A stretch of DNA of 64,000 bases. Source: Medicago truncatula. Its lineage: Eukaryota > Streptophyta > Magnoliopsida > Fabales > Fabaceae. The stretch's first letter is position 1; every line of letters begins with the position of its first letter. The notes beneath the pieces were generated by a model, which was not told where the DNA came from, did no database searches, and saw nothing but the letters and a program-made list of their open reading frames with translations. A program made the position numbers and the translations under genes. The DNA lies in contig NC_053048.1 in the NCBI RefSeq assembly GCF_003473485.1, positions 43,892,755 through 43,956,754 on the forward strand, written 5' to 3'. Of this stretch, positions 24,805-37,800 are shown one piece after another.

Positions 24805-27800
24805 ATGATGGTGAAAGGTATCCAGGTTCAACTATGCGAATTTGTTACCCAACGCTGGACTCTAAAACCTAGAACTTCCATTTCAATATCATCACTCTGC
24901 CCAATTTCACACCCTTATCTTTCTCTCAAACTCCTTCCCACGCACACCACACCTCGCACCACTCGATTTTCACCGTTTCGTGCTTCCTCATCGCTTCAAT
25001 CTTCCGTAAGTTCTCTCTCCCCAAGAATTCCGTGTTTATCAGATTTTCTTCGTTCCCAATTTAAAATTTTATGTTATTTTTGTTGCTGACGAAATAGCAT
25101 CAAATTTTAGGTCTATTTATTATAGTTAATTATTGATGTAGGGAAATGTTCTTAGTATCAAGTTCTGTCAGTGGTGTGGTGGTTCAACCAAACACGATAT
25201 ACCCGAGGGAGAAGAAAAATTGAGAGCTATATGTACACTTTGTGGCAGGATTGCTTATCAGAATCCCAAAATGGTAACTTCCTTACTTCCTACAAATACC
25301 TTTTTGTTCTTTCCCTTCCTTGGTCACTAATTAAGCATACAGGCTCAACACTATATGTAGATTATTACGCCTAAACCTTTAATTAGGTAGCACTAAATGT
25401 AGGAAAGACTTTTTAAATGACCTAAAGTCTGGCTATTTTAGCGTAAATGAAATTATTATGTAATTGAAGTTATCTCTAGGAGGTTGTGGCTCTTGCTGTA
25501 AGTAGTTAAAGAGTCGAAGAGCCCTGTGGATAAACCCAAGATCTGAAAGATTTTTGTATGACTGCAATTGGCATACAATACACAATACAGCATATATACA
25601 ACTATTTTAGACAATAATTGCTTTCTATTTTTAAATGCTATTGCTTTTGTTGGAATTTTAAAATGTATTAGAAGTGGATATTGGGAAAAGGAAGAAGCAA
25701 CCTAGTATTACAAAGTTCCCATCATGCCAAGGTTCATGGAAGAGTTGGACTTGGACCCATTGAGAAAAGGAAGCGTTTCAGCTTTAGGACCTTTTGTAGA
25801 TAAAAATAATAATATTAGAGTGTGATGCATGAATATGATAGTTGATCTGAAATGGATGTTGATGTTAGGTATCTGCATATAACATGCTTTAAATTGGCCT
25901 GTCTATCACTCTTTGTCCTCTGAAGTTGTTCTTTTCATCAAACACTCGATGATAAATGATAATGCAAAACAAATAGGGATCTGGAAAGAGTATCATATGT
26001 TTTTGGATGTATTCTCTGACTTGTTAGGAAAAGAACTCTGGTAGTTGTATATTGTTTGTCATATCACTTATTCTTTTCATGCATTTTGCACAAAACTATA
26101 TGACTGATTACATTGTTCTGAATGGCATGATTTTGGCTGGCAAAGTAGGTAGTGGGTTGCCTCATTGAACACGATAGCAAGGTCCTCCTTTGCAAGAGGA
26201 ATATTCAACCATCTTACGGTCTTTGGTATGAATCAACGCTGTATTAAACTTCTTATTATCATTGTATTAAACTTCTTATTATCATTGTATCTGGTTAGAT
26301 ACAGATTAGGTTCCTTTCCATGAACTATTATAACATAAATGCTAATAAATTTATCATAATGATGAAGATTGCATCTCTTTTCATCAGTGAGCTATGTTAA
26401 TTTCATATTTTGGTATCAACAAGGACGCTTCCCGCTGGTTATTTGGAAATTGGAGAGTCAGCTATGGAAGGTGCCGTAAGGGAAACAAGGGAGGAAGCAA
26501 ATGCAGATGTAGAAGTAATTTCTCCCTTTGCTCAGTTGGATATTCCTTTAATTGGCCAAGTGAGGACTGGACGAAACTTTGATTTATTTTCTATTGTTTT
26601 GTTCATTTTTATTGATTCTCTTGACTAGATTTTTTACCTTGATTATCACATGTTTGTGGCAGACGTACATGATATTCTTAGCAAAGCTGAAGAAGCCCCA
26701 TTTTTCACCTGGTCCAGAGTCATCAGAATGCCAACTTTTTTCACTTGATGATATACCTTTTAATTCTCTGTCCTTTTCATCAATGGTGGTTACCTTGAGT
26801 TTGGTATGTTTCAGATATATGAACCCTGTCTTCTTTTTTTGTGTTACCTACTCATATCATGTCTGATGTTGTTTCTCATGGCCACAGTATATTGAGGATA
26901 TGAAGGCTGGCAAGCCCAAATTTCATTATGGAACCATTAACAAAAGGTTTTTATTTTCTTCCTACATACATGATATTTTCCCTTAATTTTCTGTACGGTT
27001 TGGTTTGAGGGAAGGAAACCACGCCCTCTGCTCCTTATTTCTAAGAGACAATTAGAAAACTTTGTAGGTCATACATATAAAATATAAGAAACGTAGTACG
27101 CCTTTGAAGTGTATTAATTATTTAAGTTCCTTTTAAGGGTATACTTGGAAAAGTTTAGCATTGACAACTTTGATGTGTGTTTCATTTAGGACTGAAATTG
27201 ATTAGCCTAGTTAATGAGATACATCTCAACTAGTTGGATTTGGTTGGTTATTTGACTCTTGAGTCATGACTCTTTGAGATCTAATTTGTCCTGGTATAAA
27301 TGTTAGCAAAATGTGCATACTATATAAATTAGTTAGGAAAAAAAAAATACTGTTTTTATGTGTGTTTGGGCTAGCAGCTTTCACATTTTTTTTTCACAAA
27401 TGCAGAATGATAAAATCAATGTGTTATCTTGTGAACATAATCCTGTAGTTTAGAACAGAGTCACATAATTCGCTGGGTTGAGTGGCGAACCGCGAATTGG
27501 TTCGCGCAAACCGATTCATGGTTCTTTCGCGTACTGGTTCGCACAGATACGTGAAGGAATTCGCAGAAACGGGCGAACCAAGATAACCTGCATAAACGAC
27601 CGTCCTATGAGTGAGGCGGAGCACTATGAGTGGATGAATTTTGTCTGTGAGTGGAGGAACTGGGAGGCGGCGGACACAGCTTCACGTTTTTGGGATAAAC
27701 CCTTAACTTGAGGCGGCGGTGGAACTTGGAATTTTGTTTCTCTCATGGAAGGAAGAAGATGATGATGAGATGAAATTAGGGTTTCTTGGGCTTGGGTTAG

Positions 27801-28434
27801 CTTGCTGGACTATTAATATTGGGCTTTGACTTGGGTTAATAAAGTTGGACTATGTTTGATAAATCCAGACCATATTTTACTTAATTGTTGTTTCTCTTTA
27901 ATGGTGGTGCTAAAGTTGGAATAAAAATGAGATCTTTGACAATTTAAAATATAAATTTATCATTTTTATTTTATCTACATTTTAAAATACTAATTGTTAT
28001 TTTTTGTTTATGTTTTTATTAAATTATGCTTTTCAAAGTTGAATTTTATTTATGATATCAATATTTTTAATCATTTTTTTGTTTATTTAATTATTTTTTT
28101 TCATAATGTACCAATTAATATATTAGAACGTACCGAAGAGTACTGAAGCTCTATACTCCCATACGTACCGAATTCTTCTCATGTAGCGAACCGCGAACCC
28201 GTACCGGTACCGCTTACCGGGGCGAATCGCGAATTATGTGACTATGGTTTAGAAATGGTATTTGACTCCCAAAAACAGTTTTTAGTAACTTCGATGAATA
28301 TTTCTGATACTTTGCTACCTAGACTTATGTTCTTACTCATTTTGTTTGGTTTTGTATTGGTATTTGTTGTTAGGCCGGGTACAAGTCCTTCTGATAGTCA
28401 TGCCTACACACTGGATCATCACATGCACACATGA
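24805..28434 (+). CDS. NUDX23: Nudix hydrolase 23-like (FAD pyrophosphohydrolase), chloroplastic
   Basis: Seven exons: 24805-25005, 25142-25273, 26149-26225, 26424-26559, 26663-26803, 26888-26946, 28374-28434, giving 268 residues. All junctions are GT-AG and phase-consistent. Residues 1-67 are rich in Ser, Thr, Arg and Pro with few acids, a plausible chloroplast transit peptide. Residues 75-108 carry two CxxC pairs (Cys76/79 and 98/101), a zinc-ribbon-like N-terminal module. The Nudix box runs from Gly142 through Glu148, Arg156-Glu157 and Glu160-Glu161, with [12 protein letters not shown] near the end. Arabidopsis NUDX23 hydrolyses FAD in plastids and influences flavin balance. One consensus position is unusual: the Gly after REXXEEX is Asn163. 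The start chosen is the first ATG (24805); the adjacent ATG at 24808 is also possible. Intron 6 is enlarged by a hAT element. Confidence 0.92.
27456..28246. mobile_element. hAT-type non-autonomous element in NUDX23 intron 6, 791 bp
   Basis: Perfect 8-bp target duplication gtttagaa at 27448-27455 and 28247-28254. The left end is cagagtcacataattcgc; the complement of the right end is catagtcacataattcgc. Subterminal GC-rich blocks (ggcgaaccgcgaattgg left, gtagcgaaccgcgaacc right) contrast with the AT-rich intron. No transposase frame. It sits well away from both splice sites. Confidence 0.92.
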
Positions 28435-31400
28435 GCCATGATAAGGTCAGTTCCCGGTGCTATACTGCAATATTTATAGCGATGATAATAATAAACGATA
28501 AGAATGAGATAAATATAATCATATGCTTTTCTGTGCATTACAATGTATATAAAGTTACCATTCATTGTTACCCTCAAAGACCTGGAATAATTCATCTAGC
28601 ATGTTGCTTATTGGTTGGCCTATAATATGCCTATTATCACGATCTTTCAAAACATTTTGCAGATTGCAGTGAAGTCTGGATATTTGAAGATTCTTATTAG
28701 AAGAATTTTAAATTCTGCTAGCCTGAAGATTACTGTATCTTCTGCAAAGACCTGAGCATTGCTGGCTTAAATTTACCACTGTCAAAAGATAAACAGACAT
28801 GTTTCGATTCAGGAAACGACCTGAACACATTACTACATCAGGTCACATGTGCTTGATGCAATTTATTATGTCCAGCAAATTCCTCTAGGATTCTTAGTTT
28901 GATAGGCTGTTGCAATTGTAAAAGTAAGACTGACACTTGTGTGTGGCCTAATGGCATCCACCAAAATTGTAAACATGATCATTCATCAATAGAAATGAAA
29001 TTCTTTTGTTTTGTTGTTGAATTTGTTTCCTATTTTTCGAAAACACGGGCATGGTAGGTGGTTCAATCTCTAGAATTTGTTTATAGAGGTTGGGGAGACT
29101 GTACCTTGTTTGCTCAAAAAAAATTAGATAGAGATTAATCATTGTTAAACGGTGATGGATATTTCGTATTTATAATCCGATTATAGATATGGAAAAGGTC
29201 CACTTATAATTTAAAGGTATTGAATGTACTTCTTTTTAAGAATATATTTTTATATCTTGTTATCATTTTCCTTATAAAAAACGAAAGTAAGTTTGAAAGC
29301 TGTTTAGTGCTGTGACAAGAATGTGGCTGCGCACACTCAACAAAACAAGGTCGCTAAAGTTATCTTTACTCAAACTTCTAGAACGGCTGGAATTCTAACT
29401 TCGCCTGTTGCCGTGGCATGCATTTGATTTTTGGAAAATACTGCTTTTTATTAAAGGTGATATAATATGAATAAAATGATATGCCAATTTTCAACCATGT
29501 CATCTTTACATTCGGACAATCCTTCAAAAAATAAAATTCATTACATTCGGATAAATAATCGTTCAAACAGTCTAATAGTTAAAAAACCTTTACTCGTATA
29601 AATTCGGATCTCATAAGTGTGACATTAATGTCACGTGGCATTGTCCACCACCACAATGGAACATGTAGTTTTTTTGTTTTCTTATCTCTTTTTAGAGTGT
29701 TTTTTTGGTTTATTTTTATCTTTATTTTAAAATGAGATTGTCACGTGTTACATATATCATATAACATTCATGTCACAATGTTATGCAACTAGGATCCCTA
29801 TAAATTCTTAAATTTGCTAGTATTTCATAAGAAATAGGATTTACTTTTAGTCAAATAGTTCATTTTTTAGTGCCTTACCCGAATAATTTTTTTTGTACAG
29901 CTTTACCCGATTTATATCATGGAAAGTTAGTAAATCAAAAACAATTTGCACTTTATAATTGTGTTATGAAATGCCCAAGAAAGATATTTCATCACCTACC
30001 AAAAAAAAAAATTTATTTATCATCAACATTAAAGATTAATGAGCTGAAGGGTGTAACCATCAGAAATATAGGATTATTTCATCATAGTTAACTCAGACGA
30101 CCGTCGTGAGAAAATGACAATCCATATTCATCATATGGTTTCCAATTTAACAAAACAAAAAACAAAAAATGATAATGCTAAAAGCAAAATAAAAAAACTG
30201 GATACAAACCATATGGAATGCAACGCACCCAACGGAAACGTTATGTAACCGATGGTGTGGAAATACGTAGATTTCATCCCTATTATTATACTAGGAGGAA
30301 AGCAAACTCATTTTCAATATAACCGATGTGGGACTCATGCTGCCCAAATTTTTCATACTCTAGTATAAGTATATTTCTCTATGTTGACAGAAGAAAGTTT
30401 TATACGACTATTATTTGTGTTATTTATACACTCTCAAGTCTCATCCTTAATTGAATGATGAAATTGTAAATCTGTCTGTGTTTGGAGCTGTAGTTGGTTG
30501 TCAGTCTATGAGAGATTGATGGGTGCAAAGCTAGCAGTTACAGCTTCATGCGGTATATATCCCAAATCTAGTATTAGTACCATTTTTTTTATGAATGAGG
30601 ATATATTTTGATCAACATATTGTCAGACATGATTAATACTTACTTAATAGTGCACCAAATACTGGAGCAATTAGAAGTCGGTTGAACTATGGGTAGCGGC
30701 ACGAGGAGGACCACAACCGTATTTAGCTTTCATAATAACACGAACCTAAAGCTTGTCTGAATTGAAAACAGAACTTAAGAATATAAGTCTAACTGAGAAT
30801 GTGCATGTTTCTAAATCTGAGACCACCATTTTCTTTTGAAAAATAAGCTTTATTCCAACCCAATCAGACGACACTTTCATTAATCAGTAGCAGTAGAGTC
30901 CCACCTGAAATTCCTACATAACATCTCAACTTCATCACAAACTTGAATAGAAGAATATGACATGCTTTCGTAATGTAACTCAAAATGCTTGTAGTAAAAA
31001 AAGTTGAGCTAACGTAACATGACCTAGAAAAGAAAGAGAGTTAGCTTTCCAACAAAATAATTTCTGTCTGACTTATTGAGGAGAAAGTTAAAGGTATTTT
31101 TACATAAGCCAAATTTGAAACTAATCAAGTTTTTAACTATTGAACTAAGTGATGCAGATCAAGACATTCTGATATCTTAGACTTTGCAGCCACCACCCTA
31201 CCATGCTAGCTTTCCCATTCCATCACCCTACTTTGAGACCAACAAGCCACCATGTTTGACAATATCTATTTTTACTGGATTGTGTTTTCATTGATGTATT
31301 AATTATTATTACTATTTCAACTACAATATAACCTCTAGAATTGCTATAAATAATGTCACTTCCTTTATGTATCATCATTAATTGAAATATATAAAAACTT

Positions 31401-31804
31401 GAGTTTCACACTCGAAAATTAGAGAGTGGACTCTCTTGATTTCTGAGCCACTAAGACTTCCGATCGAACCAACCAAGTTTCTAACTTAATGTTTTTAAAC
31501 TAGTAATTCTCATGTTTATATAACAATCGTTTTCTTTTATCTTCTTTTTTTGTTAACACTTAACTAAAAATAGAAAAATAGATTTAGCAGGAGTTTACTT
31601 TGACTTGGGCTTTGGTATTCAGTTTTCAGTACACGCCATTAGATCACGGCACCTCCTTTGACAGTGAAGCTTTCAGTTTCATCACTCACACAACAATCAT
31701 CATCACCATTTCATTCCGACAACTATCACCATTCACAATTCCCAATCCAATCTTACCCCCCCTTTTCTTTTTACACCCCCAATTCTATTTCTTCTTCGTT
31801 TTCA
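28435..31804. other. intergenic DNA between NUDX23 and MTPC2
   Basis: 28435-29000 is probably the 3' UTR of NUDX23. From 29000 to 31400 no gene is recognised. 31600-31804 is pyrimidine-rich, with tcatcatcaccatttc-type stretches, and looks like the 5' UTR of the next gene. The open frame from 31658 into it lacks an ATG before 31805. Confidence 0.45.
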
Positions 31805-34800
31805 ATGACCATGGAAACCATAGAAACTCTCGGTTCTTCTCTCAACGGCGATTTCGGATTCACCGCCAACGATCGTCGCTTCGCCTTTTCACGCCAACCT
31901 TCTTTCCAACAACCTCGAACACCGATTTCCACTCCTTCAACCGATTCGGGTTTACGAAAACCCTTCCTTTCACGAACTGATTCCAGCATAGATATCCCTT
32001 CTTCTGGACCCAACCACCATTACTGGTCTTGTCACGATGAAAAACCTTCTGGGTCATCAAAAAAATTGTCTTTTTCGTCTTTTGTTTTGTCCCTTTTTCG
32101 AAGTATTAGATCTGGTCATAGGTATATGAAGAGATTGTTTTTTATGATCTCGCTTAATGTTGCTTACTCTACTGTTGAATTGCTCATTGGTCTCTTCACT
32201 GGTCGTGTTGGTAAGATCAAACTTCTAACTCATTTTTATTTTCAATTTAACTTTAATTCGTAGTTTTCACAATTGTTTGCTTAGGATGAGTGATTGTTAC
32301 TGTAAAAAGACTTATTTGAACTTATCTAGTGACATAAGCACTTGTGAGACGGTTTGTGAGAGCTTGTGGCAACTGCCTATGATTTATGACATGTTATAAG
32401 TTGTTTTAAGTTTATTTTCATAAGCTCTCTATGATAGCTTATATGAAAACAACTTAAGAGTTTATATGAAAACAATTCGACTTTATTTTTTGTTTTTTTA
32501 CAGAAATAGTTTAGATATAAGCATGTATACAACACATGCTTAATTAAGGGTCTGTTTGGATTGACTTATTTGATCTTATCTACTGATATAAGTTCTGTTA
32601 GATTGTTCGGGAGCACTTATGAAAACCACTTACGACATTTCATAAATTTTTCAGCTTATTTTCATAAGTCCTCTAAAATAGCTTACGAAAACAGCTTATA
32701 GCATATGTAAAAACAATTTAACTGTATTTCATCTTTGGCTATAGAAATAGCTCATGTACATAAGCGCTTATCATCATAAACAGTTGTGCTAAGCTTACGA
32801 AAACAACTTATAGCATACGTAAAAACAATTTACTGTATTTTATCTTTGGCTATAGAAATAGCTCATGTACATAAGCGCTTATCATCACAAACAGTTGTGC
32901 TATAAATTGTTTATCCAAACAGGGACTAATTTGTTTATCCAAACATAGCCTAAGAACTTATCTTGCACAAGCTGTTTCTACCATAGTGAAAACAAGAGTA
33001 AATTCCTTATGAACACTGACAAGCTGTTTTCTAAGCTCTACGAGCGACTTTATCAAAATAAGCTATGAAAATAAGTCGAGAACAACTTATAAACATATGA
33101 TAAATTATGTAGTACGTGTATAAGCTTTTTCAAATACTTACAGGTGGGTTTATGGGATAAATCTAAGATGTCAAATTGAATCTCTGGCTGACTTTTCTAT
33201 TTATAACTATGTCTTTTCAGGTCTGGTGTCTGATGCAGTTCACTTGACATTTGGATGCGGTCTTCTCACGTTTTCTTTGTTTGTTATGGGTGCGTCTAGA
33301 AAAAAACCTGATGGAGATTATACTTATGGGTGAGATTTTTGTTTCATGTATTGTCTTGCACAATGCGGAACCATTTGTAGGTACAATTATTTACTTTGTA
33401 ACTGAATTTTGATGTGTAAAGTATTAGGTTGAGGGGTAGAGAGGGGATAGTTTTGATTGGATACTTCTTCCTGAAATAGCCCGGTAGTTATCATCAATTT
33501 TATATTTACTTTTTTAAAACTTCCCTAGCACACATATCTGTGTGTCTATGTGTGCATGTCATGTACTAAAAGATTTTTTTTCTTTTTTCTTTCCATTGTC
33601 TGGATGTCAAATTGCCAATGCTTATGTTTTGCATGCAACAATATGAATGCAAATTGTTGTATGTTTGTTGCAAATGATATCATTGAAGCTATTATTTACT
33701 GTTTAGTTAATCATTTGAGTCCAGTTTATGGTTTTACTGATCTACTACTATTATTTACTCTTTGATTAATCATTTCAATCATGTTTATGGTTTTATTGAC
33801 GTGCTTTAATTTCAGGTATAAAAGACTAGAAGTTTTGTCTGCATTTACAAATGCTGTAAGTATTCCACATTTCCTTTTCTGCTGCTGTTACCTTGTATTA
33901 ACGTGAATTGGTTGCCTGATGCTGTCATCAATTTACAGAATGATGCTTGAATAATATATAATAAAATTAAGAACATTTTAAACAATATCCATGTTCTTTA
34001 ATCCCTGTGATGCATGTTCATCTCAAGGTGCAGAGATGATTGGTCTATGTCTCAAATCAGGTTTCCTGAATCTTTTGTGAGGTTTAGGGGGGCGTTTGAA
34101 GGAGTTTATTTCAACTTATTCATGAAATAAGTACTTGCGTTCAATGTAGTCAGGAACGAGTTTCTACGTAGGTTCGATTGGCCGGTGAAGGGACGTAAAG
34201 TCGGGGAGCGTAACACGATTCATAAGAACCCACTCAAGGGCAAAATTGTAATTTCCTATACACGCACACACAATCATATAAATATATAATACAAAAAAAA
34301 AAAAAATAACATAGAAATCATAAGTACATTAAACTTAATTAATACTCCCTCCGTCTCAAAATATAAGCAAATTTTACTTTTTAGGTTCATTCAATTAATG
34401 ATGTATGTGGTCTATATTATGGACCACATACATCATTAATTGAATGAACCTAAAAAGTAAAATTTGCTTATATTTTAAAACGGAGGGAGTAAGTCATAAT
34501 CATCAAAGTACTCAAAATAAGTCATAAGTATTCAAAATCCAGAAAAATGAAAACAGAGTATTAGGTGATGGTAGAGAGAGATAACGACGGAAAACACGTT
34601 TAGGTGAGGGTAGAGAGAGAACGACGGCGAGAAATTCGCCGGAAAAGAGAAGTGGCTGCCGTTTTGTGCTAGCTGTTGGTGAGGAACAGCCGTTCGTGTT
34701 TAGGGTTTGGGTGAGGAAGAAACAGAAAAATGAAATTTTCTGGGTTTTATCTTTTATACAAAACCGGGTTATCTTTTGACCCGACCCGGTTCGTTTAGCC

Positions 34801-37800
34801 CAAACCACTTAAGCCAAGCCCAGCTCGTTCCTGTCTACCTTGCTTGCGTTAATATTTGGAAGAGCTTATAAAATTAATTTAAGTTTAAAGGACATACAGT
34901 GTAAACTGACATGCAATGAGAATCCATTATTTTGCCAGGGTAGCCCCCTTTTGTAACAGCATTTAGGAGTTAATGGTATGATGAAGTGGAAAAATAATGA
35001 GCTCTAATTGGATGCCAGTGTAAAACTGGTTTACACTGAAGTGCTTACCCTTTAAACTCAATAGCCATTAAGTCATGCTTAGCTTATCTTCATAACCTCT
35101 CCACGATGGTTGATAGATGCAGCTTATGCAGAACTTATGTGGAGTTTAACGTCATTCCCATTTTGATTAGAGAGACAACTTATACACAAGGTCTGAAATA
35201 ATAGCTGTTTAATTAAACTATTTATTGAAGTGCCCCTTTAATGTTGCTATTTGCTTAAAATATCAGGTACTGTTGGTAAAGGATTTATATTCTCAAATGT
35301 TGATCCGTACCGCTTGACAAACGGAAAACAAAACTAAATCTGATATGTAATACTGAATTGAGTTGCTAAAAGCTATCCTTTCACATAGGAAATGCATTTT
35401 GTTAAAGGAATGAATACTGAATTCCATTCTGTTTTGCTATTGCAATCATATGCGCTAACATATTGAATTTCCTTCTTCGGTTTCTTGTGTAGACAGCTGT
35501 TTCTTTTGTTTATGTCATTCTCCCTAGCAGTTGAAGCCCTTCATGCGTTTATACAAGACGAATCAGAACACAAGTAAGTTTGTTCTCACAATGATTGTTT
35601 GTGTTATATTACTTCTATCAAGTATTTTACATATCCAGCAAAAAAAGAATTGACCTATTGTTTTAGATATTTAGAATTGTGCCAAGATGGCTGCTACTTG
35701 CTAATCGCTATCTAAGCATGAGTTATCATAATATTCTTCTTATCTCTAATATTTGACCATTATCAATTTTTAAGTTATACTCCCTCTGTCCTTGAAATTA
35801 TAATTGCAAACATTGGAATTACTAGCATAGGATTGTTGTTTCTCCATATGTATGATTTCTGACCTCTTCAATTTCAGCGTGCCTATGGTTCAAACCATAG
35901 TTGTTAAAAGCGGCCGCGCTGCCCGCTATCGCGGCACGTAGCGGAATTTTCGAGGGCAGCGCTTCAGACCGCGATGGCGCGTGTCGGTTGGTCATAGCGG
36001 TCCTTCGCAGCCGCTTTTCGCCGGATCGGTTCGGTTCTGATGCGGTCAAAGCGGGCGACCCACACTGAATGAAGAAAAGTTGATTTTGTCCAAAATTTTA
36101 AAACATTTTCAAGGGCGTTTTGATCATTTTTGAAATCCTAACTTTTTTCTTTCCAATTTCCACTACAGTAGCGCTCTCTTTCTCTTTCTCTGTTTATGCG
36201 GCCTCTTTCTCTTCTCTTCTATTTCTCTTATCTTCTACGATTGAAAGTTGAAACAACAAACAGAAGAGAGCAATCATCTCCTCTTATCTTCTTCCTTCTT
36301 CTTCTACGATTGATGAATATGACTCAGTTTTTTTTTAATTGGGAGGATGAAGAAAAAGAGGATGAAGAGGAAGAGTTTGAAGAGAAAGAGGATGAAGAAG
36401 AGCATGTGCACCACTCTAGTGGTGGAGGAAGCGATGATGAAGATTTTCATGATTATTGAACTTTTTATTTGACTTTTGATGTTTAGCACTTTTTTTACTT
36501 TAAGCTTTACATACTTAAAGTCCTGCTTTCCTTGAATTTTTTTGGTATTGTTTGCAAGCATGTTTCTTATGTTGCTTAAGACTTATGGTTTTTATTTCAA
36601 ATTATGAATACTTCATGATTTTTGATTAATGTTTAAGGTATTTTAGTATGTCTATCTTAACGGTATAGTATTTTTAGTATAAAATGTGTCCACGCCACTG
36701 AAAAGCGCCCGTTACGTGCCCCGCTCTCGCGCGTTCAAACTAAATGATAATATTGATGAATGATGGACATAATTTCAATCTATATATTAGACCAATTATG
36801 TGATATTTTGTTTTGTTTTTTGTTTTCCTTTTGTAGTCTATTTATGCACCTGCGTTGCAGTAAATGCATAGGGTTTAACATATCAAAATTACGGTTTTCT
36901 CGAGAGAAGCAATATTACAATTTAGGGGAATTGGTGACTCATGGGATCCAATCTTTGTTGGTGAAAATAATAAGAAAGCGTTGGTGAAAATAATAAGAAA
37001 GCGTTGGTGAAAATAATAAGAAAGCGTATAATATAGGATGGAAAATAAGTAAGAGAAACATATGAATCTAGATACCTAAATAGTAATTTTTTTAGCCTAG
37101 GTATCATACCCGAGAGATAGAGACCAAATAGTTCTGTACTATCGGTCCAAGTTAAATAACTATTCTCAAATAAAAGTGAAGAAAATATTAAACAAAATTA
37201 GCTTCTGGAGAAGGCCACAAAAACTATGTCTCACAAAAGAAATCATACTAAATACCCTGCTTTAAGATGCCTGTTATAAATGGCTAGAATTTTCAACGAG
37301 TGACTTCTTGATCTATATATGCTTCTTTGAAATTACAAACTCTAGATTTTGCTGTAGTATTCATCGCATATATGTAAATTTTGTTTCTTTCATCAAGGGA
37401 AGGGACTCGTTCGTCTAAATTATTTGTTTTTCATTCTATCAATTTGGTTCTTGAGTTTTCATTTGAAGTTATTATTTATTATGAACGTGTTCCGTGTGCA
37501 GGCATTACTTGAATGTTTCTGCAGTGACTAATTTATTTGTGAATCTCATTGGTGTGTGGTTCTTCAGGAACTATGCTCGAATAAATTTGGGTCAGTAGTT
37601 ATTGCTTTTTTAAGATTAATTTGATTTAGCCTTTTCTATGTTTCAAATGGGTTCCTCGAGTTTTGATACTTCCTTTTAAGCCTTGACCATTTATCCGTCT
37701 CTTTTGGAATATATCTTGCAGCTTACAGAAATGCAGAAGATATGAATTGCCACTCTGTTTTCCTGCATGTTCTTACAGATTCCATTCGCAGGTAGATATG

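Noticed and set aside
31600-31980. 126-codon frame overlapping the MTPC2 start
   Set aside because: Different phase from the CDF protein, no domain; it lies on the 5' UTR and first exon.
36196-36459. 87-codon acidic frame as a real gene
   Set aside because: It lies wholly inside a hAT-like element in an intron, is low-complexity (gaa/gat repeats) and has no domain.
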